A DNA stretch of 9,593 nt, taken from the NCBI GenBank assembly GCA_934504065.1, contig CAKSVQ010000086.1, positions 1 through 9,593 of the forward strand, read 5' to 3'. The position numbers and the translations under genes were made by a program. Below, in pieces: positions 1-4,818 of this stretch (the first letter of the stretch is position 1; every line of letters begins with the position of its first letter). Origin of the DNA: an uncultured Dysosmobacter sp. (GTDB lineage Bacteria; Bacillota; Clostridia; Oscillospirales; Oscillospiraceae). A model generated the notes under the pieces. That model was not told the origin of the DNA. It did no database searches and saw nothing but the letters and a program-made list of their open reading frames with translations.

Positions 1-1
1 G

Positions 2-772
2 CTGATCGGCGGCATCCTGATCTCCCTGTGTGCGTCCCTGCTGGGCGTCAGCCTGGTATTAAAACGGTATTCGATGATCGGAGATGGGCTTTCCCACGTA
101 TCCTTCGGAGCCTTGTCCATCGCATTAGCCATTGGCTGGTCTCCGCTGAAATTGTCGATCCCGGTGGTGGTGCTGGCGGCATTTTTCCTTCTGCGGATCA
201 CGGAAAATGGAAAAGTCAAGAGCGATGCGGCAATCGCCATGATCTCTGCCAGCGCCCTTGCTGTCGGTATTGTGGTGACTTCTCTGACGACCGGCATGAC
301 GACGGATGTCAGCAGTTATATGTTCGGCAGTATCTTAGCCATGAGCACTGCCGATGTGAAAATGGCAGCGGTACTGTCTGTAGTGGTGCTGGGACTGTTT
401 GTGTTCTGTTATAATAAAATTTTCGCTGTGACCTTTGATGAAAATTTCGCCAAGGCAACCGGTGTTTCCGTGTCCGGCTACAATGTGCTGATCGCGGTTT
501 TAACAGCGGTGACCATTGTGCTGGGAATGCGGATGATGGGGGCTATGCTTATTTCCTCGCTGGTGATTTTCCCGGCGCTGACCGCCATGCGGTTGTTCCG
601 CAGCTTTCGGGGTGTGATTCTCTGTGCGGCCGTGACGTCGGTGGTGTGCTTCATGGCGGGGCTGACGATCTCGTTCATGTTCTCTACCCCGGTGGGAGCC
701 ACGGTGGTGGCCGCCGACCTTGCCGTGTTCCTCCTCTCCTGTCTGCTGGGCGCGCTGCGCCGCAGAAAATAA
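2..772 (+). CDS. Metal ABC transporter permease, ABC-3 family (ZnuB/MntB-like), 5'-truncated
   Basis: Integral membrane permease of a zinc- or manganese-uptake ABC importer, which would work with a binding lipoprotein and an ATPase probably encoded upstream. The reading frame is open from the window edge, so about 256 residues are visible and roughly 10-30 N-terminal residues are missing compared with the usual 270-290. The family pattern is clear: an early segment with the motif GDGLSHVSFGALS, then about seven further hydrophobic helices, the cytoplasmic coupling stretch KATGVSVSGYN, and the late motif GAMLISSLVIFPALTAMRLF. It ends in a basic RRRK tail at TAA 770-772, directly before a strong terminator. 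Zinc and manganese cannot be told apart from the permease alone. The gene looks less GC-rich than the rimP-infB genes (it uses tta, aaa and att codons). Family certain, metal uncertain. Confidence 0.93.
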   Translation: MIGGILISLCASLLGVSLVLKRYSMIGDGLSHVSFGALSIALAIGWSPLKLSIPVVVLAAFFLLRITENGKVKSDAAIAMISASALAVGIVVTSLTTGMTTDVSSYMFGSILAMSTADVKMAAVLSVVVLGLFVFCYNKIFAVTFDENFAKATGVSVSGYNVLIAVLTAVTIVLGMRMMGAMLISSLVIFPALTAMRLFRSFRGVILCAAVTSVVCFMAGLTISFMFSTPVGATVVAADLAVFLLSCLLGALRRRK

Positions 773-780
773 CCTAATTC

Positions 781-826
781 AAAAAAACGGCGGGGCGCAG
801 AAAATTCTGCGCCCCGCCGTTTTTTT
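781..826 (+). terminator. Perfect-stem intrinsic terminator, probably bidirectional
   Basis: A 22-bp perfect inverted repeat starts 8 bases after the permease stop. The left arm is seven A then CGGCGGGGCGCAGAA, the right arm is its exact complement ending in seven T, with a two-base AA centre. The GC-rich core followed by a T run on either strand makes it a terminator in both directions. It would end the permease transcript and could also stop transcription arriving from the convergent exporter gene. Confidence 0.93.
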
Positions 827-830
827 GTCA

Positions 831-1016
831 GCTTGAAAAAGCCTCGCAGAGTTTCGCGCCCGCGGGCGCGAAAGCTGTGAAATCTGTGTTTTTCGGCGGC
901 GTGTACGTCGAAAAACACTCTTTGCGCGGAGCGTGTGTCGCATGACCGCGCAGCGGTCATAAGGCACGTAGCGCAGCGAAACCTCCTCGGCAAAGTGACA
1001 AAGTCACTTTGCCGAG
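831..1016 (-). repeat. Hairpin-rich intergenic repeat element, copy A
   Basis: About 190 bases without a credible gene, packed with inverted repeats. Read on the minus strand, just 5 bases after the exporter stop codon, it holds: a perfect 14-bp hairpin with TTT loop (986-1016); the conserved tract GAGGAGGTTTCGCTGCGCT (970-988); an 8-bp hairpin ATGACCGC/GCGGTCAT (942-960); the tract CGCTCCGCGCAA (922-933); a 10-bp hairpin GTGTTTTTCG/CGAAAAACAC (886-918); a 22-base palindrome (852-873); and CTCTGCGAGGCTTTTT. These modules recur in the intergenic elements after rimP and infB, with compensatory changes in the stems. Function unknown. It could terminate or protect the exporter mRNA, or be a non-autonomous mobile or palindromic repeat. 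Confidence 0.8.
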
Positions 1017-1021
1017 AGTTT

Positions 1022-3277
1022 TCACATCATCTGCCGCTCCCAGAGCTTTTTATATAATCCGTTTTTTCGGAGCAGCTCTTCGTGGGTACCCCATTCCGCC
1101 ACAGCGCCCTGCTCCATGACATAGATGCGGTCGCAGTTTTTGGCGGTGGTCAGGCGGTGCACGATCAAAATGCTGGTAAGGCTGCCGTCTAGCCCCGCCA
1201 ATCCCTCCTGCAAGCTGGCCTCCGTCATGGCGTCCAGATGGCTGGCGGCCTCGTCGAGGATCAGCAGCTGGGGCTTTTTCAGCAGCGCCCGGGCGATGGC
1301 CAGCCGCTGGCGCTGCCCGCCGGAGAGGTTCATGCCGTTTTCATCCAGCGGCGTGTCGTATCCCATGGGCAGGCGGGCGATGAAATCCTCGGCGCAGCTT
1401 GCCCGGCAGGCCGCTTCCACCTCCGCCTGCGAAGCGTCCGGCCTTCCCAGCCGGAGGTTTTTGCCCACCGTGTCGGAAAACAGGAAGGTATTCTGATCCA
1501 CATAGGCAATGCTTTCGCGGAGTTGCCGGAGGTCGAATCGACAGATGGGCTCCCCGTCCAGCAGAATTTCCCCGCTCTCCGGCTCGTAAAACCGCAGCAG
1601 GAGCTTTGCAAGGGTGGTTTTTCCGCTGCCGCTCTCTCCCACGATGGCGATTCTCTCCCCCCGCCGCAGGGTGAGATTCACCTTGCGCAGCGTCAGCTCC
1701 CGGTTGCCATAGCGGAAGTCCACGTTCCGCAGTTCCCAGCGCTGCACCTGCGGCAGGGGCTTTGCCGCATCGTCCTGCGCTTCGCTTTGCAGCTCCAGAA
1801 TGTCGTTAAGGCGGTCGGCCGCCACAAGGGCCGTCTGGATGGTGGGCTGCAGGGCAATGAGATTCTGGATCGGTCCGGTGAAATAAGCCAGCAGCGCGTA
1901 AAATGTGATGACCGAGCCCACGCTCACCACCCCCGCAAGAGCCATGGAAAAGCCGATCCAGAGGATGGCCGCCGTGCCCACCATCTCCACGGCGTCCACC
2001 ACCGTTTCCTGCAAGGCGGCCACGCCGCTGCTGCGCACCACCGCGCTGAGAAAGCTGTGAAACTTCTCCGTGGCCTTTTGCCGGACCTGCTCCTCCGCGC
2101 AGGCCGCCTTCACGGTCTCCACGCCGTCGATGCTCTCTTTGAAATAGGATTGCAGCACCGCGTCCCGCTCCATCATGCGGCGGTTGCTGCGCCGGATGGG
2201 CTTGCGGAACAGCAGCACCACCGCCGCGTAGACCGCCACCATCACAAACGTCACGAAAAACAGCCGGGCGTTCTGCGTGTACAGGATCACCCCGCAGGCC
2301 GCCGCCATCAGCGTGTCCATCAGCAGCGTCAGCGTCGCTGTGGACACTGCCTGCCGGATGGTGGCGGCATCGGAAAAGCGGGAGAGGTATTCGCCCGTCT
2401 GGCGGACGGAGACCGACGCCACCGGAAGCGCGATGATATGGTGGTAATAGGACAGCGCCAGCCGCAGGTCGATCCTGCGGGCCAGCAGGATAATGAGGGC
2501 GCTGCGCGCAAGCTGGAGCACCGCCTGAAAAAGATACATTCCGATCAGCGCGGGGAACAGCAGGTCAAACCTCCCGGCGTATGCAGCCACCTCGTCCAGC
2601 AGTCGGTCAAGGGGACCCTCCTCCCCGTGGTCATGGTCATGCCCGTCCTCCACGGGCTCTGCTGGCTCCACCACCGCCGTCTCCGCATAGTCCGGCATCA
2701 TGTGATCCAGCACGATCTGAAAGACGAAGGAGCCAAAAATACCGATGGCGGAGATCAGCAGCGAAAGGGCCAAAATGCCCGCAAGCTTGCGCTTTTGCCC
2801 CCGCAGCAGCGCAAAGAATTTGGTGAAGCTTCCCCGGGTCTCGTTCCCCTCCTGAAACGCCGCCGTTTTTTCAAAGGTAACGATATAGCCCGTCCAAAGC
2901 CGGAAAAACTGCCGCTGCGTCAGCCGCCGCTTGCCCTTGCCCGGGTCGGCGATGAGAAACCGCCCCCGCTTCCGGCCATATACCACGATGTAATGCAGCA
3001 TTCCCTCATCCGAAACGATGTGGGCCACGAACGGAAAGCAAACCGCGCCCGCTTCCACTTCCCGCGTCAGCTCCTCCGGGCTGCCCTGAAGCGCCGACGC
3101 CCGCAGCCCCAGCCGGGCCGCGCCGTCGGTGAGCCCATAGAGGTTCGTGCCGCTGCGGTCAGTCCGGGTCAGCTCCCGGCACCGGGAAATGGGTACCCTG
3201 CGCCCATAGTGGGCCGCGACCATGGCAAGGCAGGCCGCGCCGCAGTCCCGCTCGTCGTGCTGCAAGATCACTTTCAT
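1022..3277 (-). CDS. Peptidase-containing ABC exporter (C39 double-glycine peptidase, bacteriocin/peptide type)
   Basis: Bifunctional membrane exporter expected to remove double-glycine leaders and export the freed peptide using ATP. The 751 residues carry three domains. The C39 peptidase (1-135) has Gln6, catalytic Cys12 in DCGAACL, His95 in LHYIVV and Asp111 in IADPG. The transmembrane domain (about 165-470) follows. The ATPase has Walker A GESGSGKTT (547-555), Q-loop Gln595, signature LSGGQ (651-655), Walker B LLILDEA (671-677) and H-loop His707. All catalytic residues are present. Between the first and second membrane helices (about 194-236) lies a long acidic/His-rich loop containing HDHDH, unusual for the family. 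The D-loop reads SHLD rather than the common SALD. The start is supported by GAGGGAG about 7 bases before ATG. The substrate is probably the GG-leader peptide encoded just upstream. Confidence 0.95.
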   Translation of the reverse strand: MKVILQHDERDCGAACLAMVAAHYGRRVPISRCRELTRTDRSGTNLYGLTDGAARLGLRASALQGSPEELTREVEAGAVCFPFVAHIVSDEGMLHYIVVYGRKRGRFLIADPGKGKRRLTQRQFFRLWTGYIVTFEKTAAFQEGNETRGSFTKFFALLRGQKRKLAGILALSLLISAIGIFGSFVFQIVLDHMMPDYAETAVVEPAEPVEDGHDHDHGEEGPLDRLLDEVAAYAGRFDLLFPALIGMYLFQAVLQLARSALIILLARRIDLRLALSYYHHIIALPVASVSVRQTGEYLSRFSDAATIRQAVSTATLTLLMDTLMAAACGVILYTQNARLFFVTFVMVAVYAAVVLLFRKPIRRSNRRMMERDAVLQSYFKESIDGVETVKAACAEEQVRQKATEKFHSFLSAVVRSSGVAALQETVVDAVEMVGTAAILWIGFSMALAGVVSVGSVITFYALLAYFTGPIQNLIALQPTIQTALVAADRLNDILELQSEAQDDAAKPLPQVQRWELRNVDFRYGNRELTLRKVNLTLRRGERIAIVGESGSGKTTLAKLLLRFYEPESGEILLDGEPICRFDLRQLRESIAYVDQNTFLFSDTVGKNLRLGRPDASQAEVEAACRASCAEDFIARLPMGYDTPLDENGMNLSGGQRQRLAIARALLKKPQLLILDEAASHLDAMTEASLQEGLAGLDGSLTSILIVHRLTTAKNCDRIYVMEQGAVAEWGTHEELLRKNGLYKKLWERQMM

Positions 3278-3296
3278 ATAATACTCCCTCTGCTTA

Positions 3297-3329
3297 AAAA
3301 AGCGGGCAGACGATTCCTGCCCGCTTTTT
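3297..3329 (-). terminator. Intrinsic terminator/attenuator between precursor peptide and exporter genes
   Basis: A 13-bp perfect stem with a 7-base loop: on the minus strand AAAAAGCGGGCAG, loop GAATCGT, then CTGCCCGCTTTTT followed by another T. It lies 29 bases after the peptide stop and about 20 bases before the exporter ATG. This placement would end most transcripts after the peptide gene and allow limited read-through into the exporter, a common way to make much peptide and little transporter. Partial read-through is inferred. Confidence 0.85.
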
Positions 3330-3358
3330 CAGGTTGCTTTTTGGTGAACGGATAATGC

Positions 3359-3565
3359 TTAGTAATGCTTCACCTGCTTCTGATAGCCTTTGCCGATGCT
3401 ATAATGTCTGGCCATTGCCTCGCCCTGTGCCTTGGCATAGGCCCCGCGCTTTCCGAGCAGCCAAACACTCAGGAAAAACACACTGACCTTCTTTCCGCAG
3501 ATGGGGCAGGAAGTGGAGTAACCGCCGTCAACGGCGCGCAGCTCGGTCTCGTTCAGTTTTTTCAT
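3359..3565 (-). CDS. Double-glycine leader peptide, putative bacteriocin/secreted signal precursor
   Basis: Encodes 68 residues. The first 15, MKKLNETELRAVDGG, match the classic double-glycine leader: Leu at -12, Leu at -7, Val at -4 and Gly-Gly at -2/-1, with Glu at -8. Cleavage after Gly15 would free a 53-residue, strongly basic core. The core starts YSTSCPICGKK (Cys20 and Cys23, a CPxC zinc-knuckle-like or disulfide pair), followed by a short hydrophobic stretch (about 27-37, VSVFFLSVWLL), then a polar basic tail ending KQVKHY. No known bacteriocin family is recognised: there is no YGNGV box, no lanthipeptide Ser/Thr/Cys pattern and no GxxxG repeats. A ribosome binding site AAAGGA lies about 9 bases before ATG. 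It lies directly upstream of the C39 exporter on the same strand, so it is its probable substrate. Antimicrobial, signalling and metal-binding roles all remain possible. Confidence 0.85.
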   Translation of the reverse strand: MKKLNETELRAVDGGYSTSCPICGKKVSVFFLSVWLLGKRGAYAKAQGEAMARHYSIGKGYQKQVKHY

Positions 3566-3607
3566 TTTCCGTCATCCTTTCTTTGCAAAAATCCGCGATG
3601 GACCTTT

Positions 3608-3636
3608 ATAGCAGGGTGGAATCGTCACCGCACTAT
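3608..3636 (-). promoter_or_regulatory. 5' leader hairpin of the precursor-peptide transcript
   Basis: On the minus strand ATAGTGCGGTG and CACCCTGCTAT form an 11-position stem (eight Watson-Crick pairs, two G-U wobbles, one C-C mismatch) around the 7-base loop ACGATTC. It lies in the untranslated leader, about 43 bases before the ATG of the peptide gene. The loop is exactly complementary to the loop of the downstream terminator hairpin at 3297-3329. Folding is plausible but only moderately stable, so a role is speculative. Confidence 0.45.
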
Positions 3637-3654
3637 GCCTCTTTGCTGTTCCCT

Positions 3655-3683
3655 ACTATACCACAACATTTACTAGAAGTAAA
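3655..3683 (-). promoter_or_regulatory. Sigma-A-type promoter of the precursor-peptide/exporter operon
   Basis: On the minus strand, -35 TTTACT (3678-3683) and -10 TATAGT (3655-3660) are separated by exactly 17 bases. The -10 matches the consensus at five of six positions and the -35 at four of six. Transcription would start near 3648, giving a leader of roughly 80 bases before the peptide ATG. The -35 box is one arm of a perfect palindrome, pointing to repression by a DNA-binding dimer. Confidence 0.7.
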
Positions 3684-3684
3684 T
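3668..3684. promoter_or_regulatory. Palindromic operator candidate (7-bp arms, 3-bp centre)
   Basis: ATTTACT-AGA-AGTAAAT is a perfect inverted repeat lying over the -35 element of the minus-strand promoter and about 66 bases before the ATG of the divergent XRE-type regulator. Its size and symmetry suit a Cro/C1-type dimer. It could let the regulator repress the peptide operon and, depending on its own promoter, itself. Binding is inferred. Confidence 0.55.
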
Positions 3685-3750
3685 AATTATTGATTTAAAG
3701 AAAATTATATTTTACAAAGAAGCTTGATAGCATAGTCAAGAGGTGAAGCT

Positions 3751-3981
3751 ATGCATACTGAATTTCCAGAAAAATACACGCAGCTGGGCCTGAAAATTGC
3801 TTACTACCGCAAAAAGGCAGGCTATACGCAGGAGACTTTTGCAGAGCGCATCGGCAAGAGCGTCAATTTTCTGGCGCAGGTGGAGGGAACGGGCACCGTG
3901 CGGGGCGTTTCGCTGGAGACGCTGTTCAAGATCGCCTCCTGTCTGGATATTCCCCCCGCCAAGCTTTTGGAGGACGACTGA
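3751..3981 (+). CDS. XRE-family (Cro/C1-type helix-turn-helix) transcriptional regulator
   Basis: A 76-residue protein that is little more than a single HTH_3 domain. After a short N-terminal arm, the helices run from about LGLKIAYYRKKAGYTQ through ETFAERIGKSVNFLAQVE (recognition helix region, about 32-46) to SLETLFKIASCLDIPPAKLLED, the usual last helices of this fold. No ligand-binding or oligomerisation extension is seen. GAGGTG lies 5 bases before ATG 3751. It is divergent from the peptide/exporter operon, separated by 185 AT-rich bases with a promoter and palindrome, so local control of that operon is the natural inference. A convincing promoter for the regulator itself was not found. It could instead be a general small XRE regulator unrelated to the operon. 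Confidence 0.9.
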   Translation: MHTEFPEKYTQLGLKIAYYRKKAGYTQETFAERIGKSVNFLAQVEGTGTVRGVSLETLFKIASCLDIPPAKLLEDD

Positions 3982-3990
3982 CGCCTCCCG

Positions 3991-4034
3991 CCCGCCCATC
4001 GGCGGGGCGGCGCCCCTCCTTTTCCGGCGGAGGG
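3991..4034 (+). terminator. GC-rich tandem hairpins after the regulator gene, possible weak terminator
   Basis: Two short stems follow the XRE stop: CCCGCC/GGCGGG around CATC (3991-4006) and CCCTCC/GGAGGG (4014-4034). They are followed by the AT-rich stretch 4035-4060 rather than a clean T run, so termination would be weak. The AT-rich stretch lies directly before the rimP -35 box and might act as an UP-like element. Confidence 0.35.
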
Positions 4035-4066
4035 ATACTATATTTTAATAAAATAGCAAAATCCCC

Positions 4067-4095
4067 TTGCGTTTTTCATAAAACCGTGCTATATT
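4067..4095 (+). promoter_or_regulatory. Extended -10 promoter of the rimP-nusA-infB operon
   Basis: -35 TTGCGT (4067-4072), 17-base spacer, -10 TATATT (4090-4095), preceded by TGC, which makes an extended -10. An AT-rich block lies directly upstream. Transcription should start near 4102, leaving a leader of about 105 bases before rimP. This is the best sigma-A match in the window and suits a housekeeping operon. Confidence 0.75.
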
Positions 4096-4121
4096 GCATA
4101 TGTTAGAGATTGTAAGCTGCG

Positions 4122-4148
4122 GAGTGGACCCCACGGTCCGCTCTTTTT
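4122..4148 (+). terminator. Leader attenuator hairpin before rimP
   Basis: GAGTGGACC, loop CCAC, GGTCCGCTC form a 9-bp stem with one G-U pair, directly followed by TTTTTG. It has the form of an intrinsic terminator inside the leader, about 20 bases after the probable transcription start and 60 bases before rimP. Premature termination here would set expression of the whole operon. Because NusA promotes hairpin-dependent pausing and termination, autoregulation through this site is an attractive inference. No competing anti-terminator was clearly found. Confidence 0.65.
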
Positions 4149-4151
4149 GTT

Positions 4152-4186
4152 GGTCTTTTTCCCCTTGTTAAAACTGGAAAAAGGCC
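4152..4186 (+). promoter_or_regulatory. Second leader hairpin before rimP
   Basis: GGTCTTTTTCC pairs with GGAAAAAGGCC over 11 positions (one G-U) around a 13-base loop. It ends about 10 bases before the rimP Shine-Dalgarno AGGAGGT, so it would not itself cover the ribosome site but could space it from the attenuator. Confidence 0.4.
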
Positions 4187-4207
4187 CGGAGAAAAGGAGG
4201 TATTTCC

Positions 4208-4669
4208 ATGAAAAAGATCACGGAGCTCACCGCCGAGCTGGCCGCGCCCGCCATCGCGGAGCAGGGCTGCACCCTCTGGGACGTGGAATACGTCAAGGAG
4301 GCGGGCACATGGTATCTCCGGGTACTGCTGGACAAGGAGGGCGGCGTGGACATTCTGGACTGCGAAGCCATCTCCCGCAAGCTCAGCGACCTGCTGGACG
4401 AGGCCGACCCCATTGAGGGCAGCTACACGCTGGAGGTCGGCTCCGCCGGAGCGGAGCGGGCGCTCAAGCGCCCCGGCGATTTTCAGCGCTATCTGGGCTC
4501 TCCCGTTCTGGTCAAGCTCTACCGGGCGCAGGACGGGCACAAGGAATTTGCTGGGACCCTTTCGGGCTATGACACGTCTGCTGGCAGCGTGACCATCACC
4601 GTGGGCACGCAGGAGATGACCTTTGAGAAAAAGGACGTGGCCCTTGTCCGCCTGCGGGTGGAGTTTTAA
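4208..4669 (+). CDS. rimP: Ribosome maturation factor RimP
   Basis: Cytoplasmic factor needed for late maturation of the 30S ribosomal subunit. The 153 residues match the family's usual length. The N-terminal alpha/beta domain (about 1-80) holds CTLWDVEYVKEAGTWYLRVL and DCEAISRKLSDLLDEADPI. The signature linker reads LEVGSAGAERAL, where many bacteria have LEVSSPGLDRPL. The C-terminal SH3-like domain (about 85-153) includes FAGTLSGYD and the closing DVALVRLRVEF. AGGAGGT lies 5 bases before ATG, a near-ideal ribosome site. It is the first gene of the classic rimP-nusA-rnpM-ylxQ-infB cluster. It is separated from nusA by an unusually structured 149-base gap holding repeat element B. Confidence 0.96.
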   Translation: MKKITELTAELAAPAIAEQGCTLWDVEYVKEAGTWYLRVLLDKEGGVDILDCEAISRKLSDLLDEADPIEGSYTLEVGSAGAERALKRPGDFQRYLGSPVLVKLYRAQDGHKEFAGTLSGYDTSAGSVTITVGTQEMTFEKKDVALVRLRVEF

Positions 4670-4675
4670 GATATT

Positions 4676-4726
4676 CGAACAAGTGGCTTTCGCGTCTGCG
4701 GACGCGAAGCTCTGCGAGGCTTTTTT
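4676..4726 (+). repeat. Hairpin-rich intergenic repeat element, short copy B, between rimP and nusA
   Basis: It begins about 6 bases after the rimP stop with TTCGAACAAGTGGCTTT, closely matching the start of copy C after infB. It then has the hairpin TTCGCGTC-TGCG-GACGCGAA (4689-4708) and CTCTGCGAGGCTTTTTT, matching the distal end of copy A (reverse strand), where the hairpin is the 22-base palindrome at 852-873. The T/A pair in B replaces a C/G pair in A, so pairing is kept. B reads like the two ends of a longer element with the middle lost. The rest of the gap (4727-4818) shows only a weak inverted repeat near 4734-4752 and the nusA ribosome site. Confidence 0.75.
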
Positions 4727-4818
4727 GAGAAGCCGGGGATTTTCGATTCCCGCGCAGCTGATTTTGTTTTCAACTGTCCCATAAAGACGTATTTTAAAAA
4801 AGAATAAGGAGAAGTAAC

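Noticed and set aside
478..993. 171-aa minus-strand frame across the permease end, terminator and repeat A
   Set aside because: Runs through a strong terminator and palindromes; sequence is Arg-rich and meaningless as a protein.
831..1016. CRISPR array or attachment site in the hairpin-rich region
   Set aside because: Repeats are not regularly spaced or identical, no spacers are seen, and there is no integrase or Cas gene in the window.
1238..3355. 705-aa open frame on the plus strand opposite the exporter
   Set aside because: Shadow of the GC-rich exporter gene; its translation is His/Arg/Gln-rich with no recognisable domain, while the minus strand encodes an intact C39-ABC protein.
3365..3676. 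103-aa plus-strand frame opposite the precursor peptide
   Set aside because: The minus-strand frame has an exact GG leader, ribosome site, promoter and exporter partner; the opposite frame has none.
3690..3736. Promoter for the XRE gene
   Set aside because: AT-rich sequence gives several weak -10-like words (TATATT, CATAGT) but none with a good -35 at proper spacing; not claimed.
4764..4795. Separate nusA promoter (TTGTTT ... TATTTT)
   Set aside because: Spacer is too long (20 bases) for the best pairing, and other pairings have poor -35 matches; expression from the rimP promoter is enough.
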